From NCBI GenBank assembly GCA_026168805.1, contig JAPFDS010000035.1, positions 1 through 56,949 on the forward strand: a stretch of 56,949 nucleotides of DNA, given 5' to 3'. Position 1 is the stretch's first letter. Every line of letters starts with the position of its first letter. This DNA comes from Caryophanales bacterium (GTDB taxonomy: Bacteria; Bacillota; Bacilli; Bacillales; Amphibacillaceae). Of this stretch, positions 46,541 to 56,949 are shown one piece after another. The translations under genes were made by a program, and so were the position numbers. Under the pieces are notes generated by a model, which was not told the DNA's origin, did not search any database, and saw only the letters and a program-made list of their open reading frames with translations.

Positions 46541-47929
46541 ATGGAACAAACGGTACGTCAATTTATGAAGCATCACAAACTTGTACATCAAGGAGCAACC
46601 GTACTTGTTGGTGTCTCAGGTGGTCCTGACTCCATGGCACTTCTTCATATGTATAAACAACTCAGGCAAGCGTGGGACTTGCAAGTCATTGCCGTTGCCG
46701 TCGATCACCAATTACGAGGAGAAGAGGCAAGAGAAGACGTCCGTTTTGTTGAACAACAATGTGTGAAGTGGGATATTCCATTTGTTGCTACCCGTATAGA
46801 TGTTAAGGGATATAAAAAGAAAACGAACGTAAGTACACAAGTTGCTTCTCGTACCCTTAGATACAACTTCTTTAAAGAGCAGATGCAGGAATATCAGGCA
46901 GATTATCTTGCATTAGGACATCATGGAGATGACCAAGTAGAGACGATGGCCATGAGTTTTGTACATCATTCAAATACTCGTTCATTAGCAGGGATTCCTA
47001 CGAAGCGTATATTTGCGTGTGGACAAATTGTTAGGCCTTTTCTTTCGCTAGCAAAAGAAGACATTTATGCGTATTGTGCACTTAACGACATTTCTTTTAG
47101 AGTGGATCCATCCAACGAAGATGATTCGTATGAACGGAACTATTTTAGACAACACATTGTACCGCTATTATCTAAGCAAAATCCGAATATACGGCAAACG
47201 ATGCAACATTTAAGTGAGCATTTACATGAGGATGAAAAATATATACAAAAAGCAGCAAAAAATGCTTTGGAAAAGCTTATAATATTCCAAGAAAGCCCGA
47301 GGAAAGCCAGTTTCCAAAAAGGGGAATTTTTAGCGTTTCCGATTGCTTTACAAAGGAGAGTCTTTCATCTAATATTAAACTATCTGTATGAAAATAAGAT
47401 AGATGGAATCACTTACGCACATGAGGAAGCGTTTATCGCACTATGCAATAATCAAAAGCCCCATGTACAAGTTGATTTACCAAATGGTTGCACGATTAGT
47501 AAACAATATGATGACATTCAACTATATCTAAAGCATAGAGATGAAGTGAAGTCATATATGTATGAATTGCCTATTCCAGGCGAAGTTATCTTACCAAGTG
47601 GTGATTCTTTTTCAACGTCATATATAGATGAACCGAGTGATGTTGGAGATCTTACATATATATGTGACGTGAAAGATGTTCACTTTCCTTTATATATTCG
47701 AACACGTAAAAATGGTGACCGCATGTCCTGGAAAGGGCTCACAGGTACAAAGAAACTAAAAGACCTTTTTATCGATGAGAAAATCCCCCGTGCCAAGCGA
47801 GATGTGTGGCCGATTCTTTCTGACAGTGAAGGACATGTTTTATGGGTAGTTGGCTTGCGTAAATCGCATACCGAAGTAAATCGTTCAACAGAACGTACAT
47901 ATATTTCTATTCATTATAAACCAGTATAG
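46541..47929 (+). CDS. tilS: tRNA(Ile)-lysidine synthetase
   Basis: Converts C34 of the CAU-anticodon tRNA-Ile to lysidine so that it reads AUA. 462 aa: PP-loop SGGPDSMAL (26-34), a tRNA-binding linker and the C-terminal TilS domain (RTRKNGDRMSWKGLTGTKKLKDLF). It is 30 bp upstream of hprT, the conserved pair in Firmicutes. Confidence 0.97.
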   Translation: MEQTVRQFMKHHKLVHQGATVLVGVSGGPDSMALLHMYKQLRQAWDLQVIAVAVDHQLRGEEAREDVRFVEQQCVKWDIPFVATRIDVKGYKKKTNVSTQVASRTLRYNFFKEQMQEYQADYLALGHHGDDQVETMAMSFVHHSNTRSLAGIPTKRIFACGQIVRPFLSLAKEDIYAYCALNDISFRVDPSNEDDSYERNYFRQHIVPLLSKQNPNIRQTMQHLSEHLHEDEKYIQKAAKNALEKLIIFQESPRKASFQKGEFLAFPIALQRRVFHLILNYLYENKIDGITYAHEEAFIALCNNQKPHVQVDLPNGCTISKQYDDIQLYLKHRDEVKSYMYELPIPGEVILPSGDSFSTSYIDEPSDVGDLTYICDVKDVHFPLYIRTRKNGDRMSWKGLTGTKKLKDLFIDEKIPRAKRDVWPILSDSEGHVLWVVGLRKSHTEVNRSTERTYISIHYKPV

Positions 47930-47959
47930 AGAAATCGAGGAAGTAGGAGGGGGAATAAC

Positions 47960-48505
47960 GTGTATAAAGATATTGATCACGTTTTAATATCGGAGGAAGA
48001 AATTGCACAGAAGTGTCAAGATATTGGCGATGCATTGACAAAAGAGTATCAAGGGAAATACCCGCTTGTTGTCGGTGTTTTAAAGGGAGCTATGCCTTTT
48101 ATGTCAGATATCGTCCGGAAAATCGAAACACATTTGGAAATGGATTTCATGGACGTATCAAGTTATGGCAGTGGGACACGCTCCACAGGAGAGGTGAAAA
48201 TCGTCAAAGACTTAGATACGAAAGTCGAAGGAAGAGATGTACTTATTATAGAGGATATAATCGATAGTGGACTTACGTTAAGTTATCTAGTAGATTTGTT
48301 TAAGTATCGGAAAGCAAATTCCGTAAAAATTGTTACGTTGCTTGATAAACCCACTGGTCGATCTGCAAATATTAAAGCAGATGTGATTGGGTTTGAAGTT
48401 CCAGACGAGTTTGTCGTAGGCTACGGACTTGATTTTGATCAGAAATACAGGAACCTACCATATATTGGTGTATTAAAACCGCATATTTATGGTGGGGAAG
48501 ATTAA
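47960..48505 (+). CDS. hprT: Hypoxanthine phosphoribosyltransferase
   Basis: Purine salvage: hypoxanthine or guanine plus PRPP to IMP/GMP. 181 aa with PRPP loop [18 protein letters not shown] (about 94-111), the [14 protein letters not shown] loop, and the C-terminal [20 protein letters not shown]. Start GTG after AGGAGGGGG. In B. subtilis HprT also forms a regulator with TilS acting on ftsH, consistent with the order tilS-hprT-ftsH. Confidence 0.96.
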   Translation: MYKDIDHVLISEEEIAQKCQDIGDALTKEYQGKYPLVVGVLKGAMPFMSDIVRKIETHLEMDFMDVSSYGSGTRSTGEVKIVKDLDTKVEGRDVLIIEDIIDSGLTLSYLVDLFKYRKANSVKIVTLLDKPTGRSANIKADVIGFEVPDEFVVGYGLDFDQKYRNLPYIGVLKPHIYGGED

Positions 48506-48625
48506 AATATATGAAAGCAAGATAAATTAAGCGGTGTATTTCTAAGATGACCCATGTGTATAACACAGATAGGGTAGATTTGGACAAGGAAATGCAATCA
48601 ATACATATATTGCAAGAGATATGAG

Positions 48626-48655
48626 TTGTATTTAAACTTTTCTCTATGGTATTAT
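48626..48655 (+). promoter_or_regulatory. Candidate sigma-A promoter of ftsH
   Basis: TTGTAT (48626-48631), 18 bp, TATTAT (48650-48655), 37 bp before the ftsH ATG. Confidence 0.5.
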
Positions 48656-48691
48656 GTTATATAGTTTTTCCCGCTTGGGAGGAGGTAAGCA

Positions 48692-50755
48692 ATGAATCGA
48701 ACGTTTCGTAATATATTCTTTTGGGGTGTTATTTTATTAGTAATCTTTTCTGTTATTACATTACTTACAGATAATGGAACTGAAACGAAGGAATATGAAT
48801 TACAAGAATTTATGGAAGCATTAGAAGGTAATGAAATTAAAGAAATGACGATGCAACCTAAGGATAAGATTTATCGAATCACTGGGGAGCTCGAGAAAGA
48901 TAGTAAAAGTTTTGTTGCTCAAGTACCAGACAACCCAACTCTGATTGAAACAATTAGAACTACAGCACAGGATAAAAGCGTTGTAAATGTCGAGCCAGAA
49001 GAACAGCCAAGTATGTTCGCAAACTTCTTGACAATGATGCTACCGTTCTTACTTATAGGTCTGATTTTCTTCTTTTTCCTTACAAGAGCCCAAGGTGGAG
49101 GTGGCGGTGCAGGCCGTGCCATGAACTTTGGTAAGAGTAAGGCGAAGCTATACAATGAAGAGCAAAAGAAAGTACGCTTTAAAGATGTAGCTGGAGCAGA
49201 TGAAGAGAAACAAGAATTAGTTGAAGTTGTAGAGTTCTTGAAAGATCCACGTAAATTTACAAAAGTAGGAGCACGTATTCCGAAAGGGGTTCTATTAGTA
49301 GGTCCTCCGGGTACAGGTAAAACACTTCTTGCACAAGCTGTTGCAGGAGAAGCAGGAACACCTTTCTTCTCCATTAGTGGTTCTGACTTCGTTGAAATGT
49401 TTGTTGGTGTTGGTGCTTCACGAGTACGTGACTTATTTGAAAATGCGAAGAAGAACGCACCATGTATTATCTTTATTGACGAGATTGACGCTGTTGGTAG
49501 ACAACGTGGAGCAGGTCTAGGTGGAGGTCACGATGAGCGTGAACAGACACTAAACCAGTTACTCGTTGAAATGGATGGATTTGATGCGAATGAAGGAATC
49601 ATTATGATCGCAGCTACGAACCGTCCAGATATTTTAGACCCAGCATTACTTCGTCCGGGACGTTTTGACCGTCAAATTACAGTTGATCGCCCAGATGTTA
49701 AAGGAAGAGAAGCTGTTCTTAAAGTACATGCGAAAGGCAAACCGCTTGACGACTCTGTTAGCTTTAAAACAATCGCCATGCGTACTCCAGGATTTTCTGG
49801 GGCAGATTTAGAAAACTTATTAAACGAGGCTGCACTTATTGCTGCAAGGCATGACCGGAAGAAGATTGATAAGTATGATGTGGATGAAGCCATCGACAGG
49901 GTTATTGCCGGACCAGCGAAGAAGAGCCGAGTTATTTCAGAAAAAGAGCGACAAATTGTTGCCTATCACGAAAGTGGGCATACAGTTATTGGAATGGTGT
50001 TAGACGATGCGGACACGGTACATAAAGTTACGATCGTACCACGAGGCCAAGCAGGTGGATACGCAGTTATGTTGCCGAAAGAAGATCGTTACATTATTAC
50101 AAAACCAGAACTCTTTGATAAAATTACCGGCCTCTTAGGTGGTCGAGTAGCAGAAGAAGTCATCTTTGGTGAAGGGGAAGTAAGTACTGGAGCTTCCAAT
50201 GACTTTGAAAGAGCTACAGCATTGGCACATAGCATGATTACAGAATACGGAATGAGTGAAAAAATCGGTCCACTTCAATTTACAAGTGGTGGAGGAGAAG
50301 TCTTCCTCGGAAGAGATCTTCAAAACGAACAAAATTATAGTGACGCGATTGCTCATGAAATTGATAAAGAGATGCAACACTTTATTACGTACTGCTATGA
50401 CCGAGCGAAGACCATTCTTACAGAGAATAAAGACAAACTTGAACTCATAGCAAAAACATTGCTTGAGGTAGAGACATTAGATGCGCAGCAAATTAAATCT
50501 CTCTTTAATGAAGGTATATTACCACCAGAAGATACAAGAGAAAACGCTGAAGCAGAAGTTGAAGGTACTTCTTCTGAAGATGACGATAAAGACGTAAAAG
50601 TCAACATTAGTAAAAAAGAAGATGAACCAGACGTTTCTTCCTATGAAGACGCAAAAGAAAAGAAATATGAAAAAGAAAACAAGCGTAAATTAGAGGAACA
50701 AGAAGAGTCGAACGAACAAGATAATCAAGAAGACGAAACTGACAAAGAAGAATAA
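48692..50755 (+). CDS. ftsH: ATP-dependent zinc metalloprotease FtsH
   Basis: Membrane-bound AAA+ protease that degrades regulatory and damaged membrane proteins. 687 aa: membrane helices at about 7-25 and 108-130, AAA+ core with Walker A GPPGTGKT (204-211) and Walker [12 protein letters not shown] region [18 protein letters not shown], and zinc motif HESGH (426-430). The C-terminal 70 residues are a low-complexity Glu/Asp/Lys tail, making it longer than B. subtilis FtsH (about 637). Ribosome site GGGAGGAGG. Confidence 0.98.
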   Translation: MNRTFRNIFFWGVILLVIFSVITLLTDNGTETKEYELQEFMEALEGNEIKEMTMQPKDKIYRITGELEKDSKSFVAQVPDNPTLIETIRTTAQDKSVVNVEPEEQPSMFANFLTMMLPFLLIGLIFFFFLTRAQGGGGGAGRAMNFGKSKAKLYNEEQKKVRFKDVAGADEEKQELVEVVEFLKDPRKFTKVGARIPKGVLLVGPPGTGKTLLAQAVAGEAGTPFFSISGSDFVEMFVGVGASRVRDLFENAKKNAPCIIFIDEIDAVGRQRGAGLGGGHDEREQTLNQLLVEMDGFDANEGIIMIAATNRPDILDPALLRPGRFDRQITVDRPDVKGREAVLKVHAKGKPLDDSVSFKTIAMRTPGFSGADLENLLNEAALIAARHDRKKIDKYDVDEAIDRVIAGPAKKSRVISEKERQIVAYHESGHTVIGMVLDDADTVHKVTIVPRGQAGGYAVMLPKEDRYIITKPELFDKITGLLGGRVAEEVIFGEGEVSTGASNDFERATALAHSMITEYGMSEKIGPLQFTSGGGEVFLGRDLQNEQNYSDAIAHEIDKEMQHFITYCYDRAKTILTENKDKLELIAKTLLEVETLDAQQIKSLFNEGILPPEDTRENAEAEVEGTSSEDDDKDVKVNISKKEDEPDVSSYEDAKEKKYEKENKRKLEEQEESNEQDNQEDETDKEE

Positions 50756-50768
50756 GTCTTTTACAAAC

Positions 50769-50821
50769 GAGGTGCTTCATACTCCTTTCAACGAAGAGGG
50801 AGTGTGGGCATCTCTTTTTTT
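50769..50821 (+). terminator. Terminator of ftsH
   Basis: GAGGTGC...ATACTCC pairs with GGGAGT...GCATCTC in a two-part stem, then TTTTTTT. Confidence 0.75.
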
Positions 50822-50915
50822 ATGATTGATGAGGGAATTGCATAATAATGTTCATGTCTTTTTGAATGTGATATATTAAGGGAGAAAAATACGTCTTAGG
50901 AAGGTCTGAACATAT

Positions 50916-51692
50916 ATGATTTTTGTTCTCGATACAGGAAATACAAATACTGTTTTAGGCGTATTCAAAGAGGGTACACTCATTCATGAATGGCGCATTA
51001 AGACAGATCGTTATAAAACCGAAGATGAATTTGGTATGTTAATAAAGTCACTATTTGATCATAAGCAAATAAGCTTTGCTGATTTTTCAGGGGTAATTAT
51101 TTCTTCTGTAGTTCCTCCGATTATTGTGGCGCTTGAAAAGATGTGTAAAACATACTTTCACTTACCTCCCTTTATTGTCGGACGGGATGATGTGGACGTT
51201 CCTTTAGCAATGGCGTATCCACACCCATCAGAAATTGGTGCTGACCGAATCGTAAATGCGGTAGGAGCCATTGAGACTTACGGAGCTCCACTTGTAATCA
51301 TCGATTTTGGGACAGCAACTACATATTGTTATATTGATGAAAATGGAGCATACTATGGTGGGCTTATTGCACCAGGTATTAAAGTTTCAATGGAAGCTCT
51401 CTATGACAAAGCTTCTAAATTACCTAAAATTGAAATCCAAGCACCGAAACAAGTCATTGGAACCTCTACGGTTAAAGCCATGCAATCAGGTGTCTTTTAT
51501 GGATATGTTGGACAAGTGGATGGAATTGTAAAACGAATGGTTGAAGAAACAGAAGTACCTCCAACGGTCATTGCGACAGGTGGATTAGCTTCTTTGATTG
51601 CAGATGGATCAGAGACGATTCAATATGTTGATTCCCATTTAACATTAAAGGGTCTTTATATCATTTATAAAAATAATACGAAAAATAGATAG
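50916..51692 (+). CDS. coaX: Type III pantothenate kinase
   Basis: First step of coenzyme A synthesis. 258 aa of the ASKHA fold: P-loop [10 protein letters not shown] (6-15), [11 protein letters not shown] (about 108-118) and IDFGTATTY. It needs a monovalent cation and is not feedback-inhibited in known members. It is followed 15 bp later by hslO. Confidence 0.96.
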   Translation: MIFVLDTGNTNTVLGVFKEGTLIHEWRIKTDRYKTEDEFGMLIKSLFDHKQISFADFSGVIISSVVPPIIVALEKMCKTYFHLPPFIVGRDDVDVPLAMAYPHPSEIGADRIVNAVGAIETYGAPLVIIDFGTATTYCYIDENGAYYGGLIAPGIKVSMEALYDKASKLPKIEIQAPKQVIGTSTVKAMQSGVFYGYVGQVDGIVKRMVEETEVPPTVIATGGLASLIADGSETIQYVDSHLTLKGLYIIYKNNTKNR

Positions 51693-51707
51693 GAGTTTAT
51701 CTCATAT

Positions 51708-52592
51708 ATGGATAATTATTTAGTAAAAGCAACAGGTTTTGACGGAATGGTACGAGCGTATACAAGTACAACTACGGGTGTTATTGAAGAAGCACGCAGA
51801 AGGCACGAATCGTGGGCAACCGCCACGGCAGCACTTGGACGAACGATGACGATTTCCACGATGATGGGTGCGATGTTGAAAGGTGATGATACCCTCACTG
51901 TAAAAATTGAAGGAGATGGACCGCTTGGAGCGATTGTTGTTGATGCGGATACAAGAGGAAACGTTCGCGGATATGTTCAACAACCGCAAACGGACCTCCC
52001 AACAAATCCTTTTGGAAAACTAGATGTAGCAGGTGCGGTAGGAACTATTGGTACACTTAGCATCGTAAAAGATATAGGAATGAAAGATTACTTTACAGGA
52101 CAGGTAGAACTTGTTTCAGGCGAAATTAGCGAAGACTTCACCTATTATTTTGCCCATTCAGAACAAATACCTTCAGCTGTAGGAGCAGGAGTATTAATCA
52201 ATCCAGATCATACGGTTTTGGCTGCGGGAGGATTTATTGTTCAAATGATGCCAGGTGCTACAGAAGAAGTGATTGAAGCGGTTGAAAAAAACATAACAGA
52301 AATGCCCGCTATTTCAGAAAGTATTGAGCAAGGAAAAACACCTGAGGAGCTACTTGATTTGTTATTTGGTGATGCATCTTATACGATATTAGATAAGTCT
52401 CCGATAGCGTTTACTTGTCAATGTTCAAAAGAACGATTCGAACAAGCGATTGTAGGGCTAGGAAGAGAAGAGATTCAATCAATGATTACCGAAGATAAAG
52501 GTGCAGAGGCACAGTGTCACTTTTGTAATGAAACATACCACTTCTCTGAAGAAGAACTCTTGCACTGTTTGGAAGAAGCGAAAGAACAATAA
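51708..52592 (+). CDS. hslO: Redox-regulated chaperone Hsp33
   Basis: Holdase chaperone switched on by oxidation and unfolding. 294 aa with the C-terminal zinc/redox switch: Cys-x-Cys (FTCQCSKERF, about 237/239) and Cys-x2-Cys (CHFCNETY, about 270/273). It follows coaX as in B. subtilis. Confidence 0.96.
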   Translation: MDNYLVKATGFDGMVRAYTSTTTGVIEEARRRHESWATATAALGRTMTISTMMGAMLKGDDTLTVKIEGDGPLGAIVVDADTRGNVRGYVQQPQTDLPTNPFGKLDVAGAVGTIGTLSIVKDIGMKDYFTGQVELVSGEISEDFTYYFAHSEQIPSAVGAGVLINPDHTVLAAGGFIVQMMPGATEEVIEAVEKNITEMPAISESIEQGKTPEELLDLLFGDASYTILDKSPIAFTCQCSKERFEQAIVGLGREEIQSMITEDKGAEAQCHFCNETYHFSEEELLHCLEEAKEQ

Positions 52593-52641
52593 GGCATACT
52601 AAGCTTTATTAGATGTTTATTAAAGTGGAAAGGAATATCGT

Positions 52642-53547
52642 ATGCGAAAAAAGACATTATTCCAAATCATTACTGTATTACTGCTTTTAAATGTCGCTAC
52701 ATTATTTTTATGGCAAACACAAACGGGTTCTAGTGTTCATATGAATAATATAGATGGAATAGAATTCAAAGAAGATACAGAAGTAGCAAAAGTCGGTTCG
52801 CGTTCGATTGAATATCATGATTTGATTAGTCAATTGCAGGAAGTCCATGGAAAAGATGAATTGAAAGAATTAGTGAATAAGGAACTTGTTAAACAAGCGG
52901 CTGAAGAAAAAGATATTGTTATTGATGAAAAAATAATCGAACGTGATCTCGCACTTTTAGCAACGATGCAACATGGGCAAACGGAAGAAGATATTGAACG
53001 GGATAAGGAACGTTGGAGAGAACAAATCGTGTATCGATATACACTTGAGGCACTTTTAACAGAAGACCTTTCCGTAGATGAAGAAAAAGTAAAAACCTAC
53101 TATGATACGTATAAAAAACAATACAACTTCTCAGAATCGATCCAGGTTTCTCACATCATCGTCCACAAAATGGAGGATGCTGAACAAATAGTAGAAGAGT
53201 TAGATCAAGGCGCACCTTTTGAATTACTTGCCCAGGAGTATTCTTTAGATGAAGATACGAAAAATAAAGGTGGTTACTTAGGCCATCTATCATCGGATAG
53301 TCAATTTATGCCTGAAGGGTATTTTCAAAAGGCACTTGAACTAGATAACTATTCATATGGTGAACCATTTCAAACAGACCAAGGAGTCGTCATTCTCTAC
53401 TTGCATGAACATTATCCATCTTATACATTTACATATGACGAGTTAAAACCTTATATTGAACGCGAGTTACTACTGAAAGGTTCAGAAGAGCAGTTAGATG
53501 CAACCGATTTATGGGAAGCGTATGATGCAGAATGGATATATGAATAA
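52642..53547 (+). CDS. yacD: PpiC-type peptidyl-prolyl isomerase (YacD)
   Basis: Membrane-anchored foldase related to PrsA/SurA. 301 aa: one N-terminal signal anchor (about 8-26) with no lipobox Cys visible, a SurA-like helical region, and a parvulin domain (about 165-255; VSHIIVHKMEDAEQIVEEL, NKGGYLGHLSSDSQFMPEG). It lies between hslO and cysK as in B. subtilis. Confidence 0.92.
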   Translation: MRKKTLFQIITVLLLLNVATLFLWQTQTGSSVHMNNIDGIEFKEDTEVAKVGSRSIEYHDLISQLQEVHGKDELKELVNKELVKQAAEEKDIVIDEKIIERDLALLATMQHGQTEEDIERDKERWREQIVYRYTLEALLTEDLSVDEEKVKTYYDTYKKQYNFSESIQVSHIIVHKMEDAEQIVEELDQGAPFELLAQEYSLDEDTKNKGGYLGHLSSDSQFMPEGYFQKALELDNYSYGEPFQTDQGVVILYLHEHYPSYTFTYDELKPYIERELLLKGSEEQLDATDLWEAYDAEWIYE

Positions 53548-53687
53548 ATAAATCCATCCGTCTTAAATAAAAAGGGATATTACTTCATTGAATTTCATAT
53601 GATAAAAAACGTTGATCAAGGTATTTCTAGTACGTATGTTCATACAATATATAAGCTTTTACCAATCTAATGAGGAGGAGTTCCGTC

Positions 53688-54614
53688 ATGAAAGTAGTAA
53701 ACAGTATTTCGTCTCTCATCGGGGAGACACCCATTGTTAAGTTACAGCATACAAACGAAGATTTTGCAGATATCTATGTAAAACTAGAATTTATGAATCC
53801 AGCGAGTTCTGTTAAAGATCGGATTGCTTTAGCAATGATTGAAGCGGCAGAGGAAGATGGTACTTTAAATAAAGGGGATACCATTATAGAGCCTACAAGT
53901 GGCAATACTGGTATCGGCCTTGCGATGGTTGCGGCAGCAAAGGGGTATCGTTCTATATTTGTGATGCCTGATACGATGAGCGTTGAGCGCAGAAATTTGT
54001 TGCAAGCATATGGAGCAGAGCTCGTTTTGACACCAGGGGAACAAGGAATGAATGGTGCGATTGAAAAGGCAACCGAACTGCAAGCGGAAAAAGGATACTT
54101 TATGCCCCAACAATTTAAAAATGAGGCAAATCCACACGTTCACGAACAAACAACTGGACAGGAAATTGTGCGCCAAATGGAAGATGGACTGGATGCATTT
54201 GTTGCAGGAGTAGGAACAGGTGGTACGATTACCGGTGCAGGTCACGTCTTAAAAAAACACTTTAAGGACATCCGCATATATGCGATAGAACCAACCGATT
54301 CTCCCGTTCTGTCAGGAGGAGACTCGGGCCCACATAAGATCCAAGGAATTGGTGCTGGGTTTATTCCGAGTATTTTAGACACAGATGTCTACGACGAGGT
54401 CATTCAAGTTCCGAATGACACCGCTTTTGAAGTCGCACGTGAAGTAGCTCGCACAGAAGGAATATTAGGAGGAATATCTTCAGGAGCAGCCATTGCTGCC
54501 GCGCGCCAAGTAGCTGAAGAACTAGGAAGCGGTAAGAAAGTATTGGCAGTCCTCCCGAGTAACGGGGAGCGCTATTTATCAACACCTCTATATAATTTTG
54601 AAGAGGAAGAATAA
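53688..54614 (+). CDS. cysK: Cysteine synthase A
   Basis: PLP enzyme making cysteine from O-acetylserine and sulfide; in Bacillus it also pairs with CymR for regulation. 308 aa: PLP lysine 43 in [17 protein letters not shown] (about 69-76), phosphate loop GTGGTITG (about 177-184) and SSGAAI. The start at 53688 follows GAGGAGGAG; the ATG 18 bp earlier has no ribosome site. I see no clear CymR box upstream. Confidence 0.96.
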   Translation: MKVVNSISSLIGETPIVKLQHTNEDFADIYVKLEFMNPASSVKDRIALAMIEAAEEDGTLNKGDTIIEPTSGNTGIGLAMVAAAKGYRSIFVMPDTMSVERRNLLQAYGAELVLTPGEQGMNGAIEKATELQAEKGYFMPQQFKNEANPHVHEQTTGQEIVRQMEDGLDAFVAGVGTGGTITGAGHVLKKHFKDIRIYAIEPTDSPVLSGGDSGPHKIQGIGAGFIPSILDTDVYDEVIQVPNDTAFEVAREVARTEGILGGISSGAAIAAARQVAEELGSGKKVLAVLPSNGERYLSTPLYNFEEEE

Positions 54615-54624
54615 AAAATGCCGG

Positions 54625-54662
54625 GGCGTACATCAAATATATAGGTGTACGTCCTTTTTTTA
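54625..54662 (+). terminator. Terminator of cysK
   Basis: 9-bp stem GGGCGTACA / TGTACGTCC with one G-T pair and TTTTTTT. Confidence 0.85.
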
Positions 54663-54761
54663 TGCTATGATAACAAAGTATATAGAACAGACTTCATTCG
54701 TTCTTGATTTTTGAGATATCCTATAAGAAAATAGGTAAGATAATACATATTCGTTAACTAA

Positions 54762-56300
<1,539 letters not shown>

Positions 56301-56307
56301 TAAAGAC

Positions 56308-56407
56308 TCCCACTTGTATAGGAAAGGTTCATTCTGAATCCAGATGTTCTTGTAAAAGGCCTAACGTTTGAGATACAGGATAACTTCTGTGCAAGTGGGA
56401 TTATTAT
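56308..56407 (+). terminator. Probable terminator of lysS (long-loop stem)
   Basis: TCCCACTTG (56308-56316) pairs perfectly with CAAGTGGGA (56392-56400), followed by TTATTATT. The loop is about 75 nt, unusually long, with weak internal pairing. Confidence 0.55.
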
Positions 56408-56701
56408 TGTAGAGTTATGGCATACTATCATATGAATCTTTTACATGGTGAAAACAAACTCAGTCCTTGACGTAGATGGTTTCGGTAATGTTAAAATTCA
56501 CTAACGTATGGCCATGCACTTATAATAGGCCTATTCATTTACTTCTATGGTATGTACACATAGAAAAGTAAGGCGATATTACTTTTATGAAATTAATTTT
56601 AAAATAATGCTTGCTATTTTATTTTATCCGTGGTAAATTATTAAACGTTGCTCAATTAAGCAAATGAGTAACCGAAACAAAAAACATTCTAAAATAACTT
56701 G

Positions 56702-56730
56702 TTGACATGATAATTCCAACGTGTTATGAT
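56702..56730 (+). promoter_or_regulatory. rRNA operon promoter (P2-like)
   Basis: TTGACA (56702-56707), 17 bp, TATGAT (56725-56730). The predicted start is about 160 nt before 16S. A weak upstream candidate (TTGCTA near 56610, TAAATT near 56633) may be P1. The stretch 56410-56600 shows no gene, only A/T-rich DNA. Confidence 0.85.
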
Positions 56731-56736
56731 AGAGAA

Positions 56737-56896
56737 GTCGCCAACAGAGCGGCAAACATTTGTTCCTTGAAAACTGAACAGAACAATCATTATGGTAAGA
56801 GAAACATGTAACATGTTTACTCGTTAATTTTTGAAATTAGTCAGCAATAGCTGATGCCAATAGAATAGCGAACGGTGTTTCGCTATGCTTCAAACT
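56737..56896 (+). other. rRNA operon leader
   Basis: Transcribed leader with the common Firmicute sequence CCTTGAAAACTGAACA (56764-56779), a GAAACATG/CATGTTTAC stem and a TAGCGAA-TTCGCTA hairpin just before 16S. These contribute to the processing stem and antitermination signals. Confidence 0.7.
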
Positions 56897-56949
56897 TTTT
56901 TGGAGAGTTTGATCTTGGCTCAGGACGAACGCTGGCGGCATGCCTAATA
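56897..56949 (+). rRNA. rrs: 16S ribosomal RNA, 5' end (cut by the window end)
   Basis: GGAGAGTTTGATCTTGGCTC and CAGGACGAACGCTGGCGGC are the universal 16S start. Position 19 (E. coli numbering) is T, where Bacillus usually has C and E. coli A. Only the first 53 or so bases are present. An rRNA operon directly after lysS is also found in B. subtilis. Confidence 0.97.

Overview
The window is a chromosomal segment of a low-GC, endospore-forming member of the Bacillaceae. It carries the conserved block near the replication origin that runs from dnaX to lysS, almost gene for gene in the order known from Bacillus subtilis, and ends in the first bases of a 16S rRNA gene. Sporulation genes (bofA, gin/csfB, yabG, sspF, spoVG, fin, spoVT, yabP, yabQ, spoIIE) show that it is a spore former. 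Several proteins have very acidic tails (Ctc, FtsH, DnaX), which would fit a salt-tolerant or alkaliphilic relative, but the genus cannot be fixed from this sequence alone.

Layout. 1-403: hairpin-rich non-coding DNA of uncertain identity. 404-3850: dnaX, ebfC, recR, yaaL, bofA. 3851-4266: two copies of a 112-bp hairpin repeat, then gin (csfB). 4554-11608: an accessory island where B. subtilis has xpaC-yaaN-yaaO. It holds an orphan two-module FtsX-type ABC permease, a small membrane protein, an array of 52-bp tandem repeats, and a divergent cluster for a multi-subunit FAD/Fe-S amine dehydrogenase of the HcnABC / proline dehydrogenase type. 11903-17583: tmk, darA, yaaR, holB, ricT, yabA, trmN6, yazA, rsmI. 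17685-24749: metG, tatD, yabE, rnmV, ksgA, yabG. 24905-35695: veg, sspF, purR, spoVG, glmU, prs, ctc, pth, fin, mfd. 35868-41661: spoVT, yabM, yabN, rqcP, yabP, yabQ, divIC, yabR. A tRNA-Met lies on the minus strand. 42277-52592: spoIIE, yabS, yabT, tilS, hprT, ftsH, coaX, hslO. 52642-56300: yacD, cysK, lysS. 56301-56949: rrn promoter, leader and 16S start.

Most genes serve information processing (clamp loader, recombination, tRNA/rRNA modification and maturation, translation quality control), nucleotide and cell-wall precursors (tmk, prs, hprT, glmU) and sporulation control. Candidate stage-specific promoters can be read directly: sigma-F before gin, sigma-K before yabG, sigma-H before spoVG, a possible sigma-G before spoVT, and a 21-bp-spaced Spo0A-type promoter before spoIIE.

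The unusual content is in the intergenic DNA. (i) A family of about 112-bp hairpin elements has ATTATGAAATTCA-type ends, a conserved loop and changing self-complementary arms; in two copies the arms are exchanged relative to the loop. (ii) A GC-rich dispersed element of about 235-266 bp is bounded by GGTTGGGACAAA-like inverted ends, and one copy sits inside a hairpin element upstream of mfd. (iii) There is an exact 52-bp tandem array. Genes common at these places in B. subtilis but absent here are abrB, ispE, ridA (yabJ), xpaC-yaaN-yaaO and the pab/fol operon.
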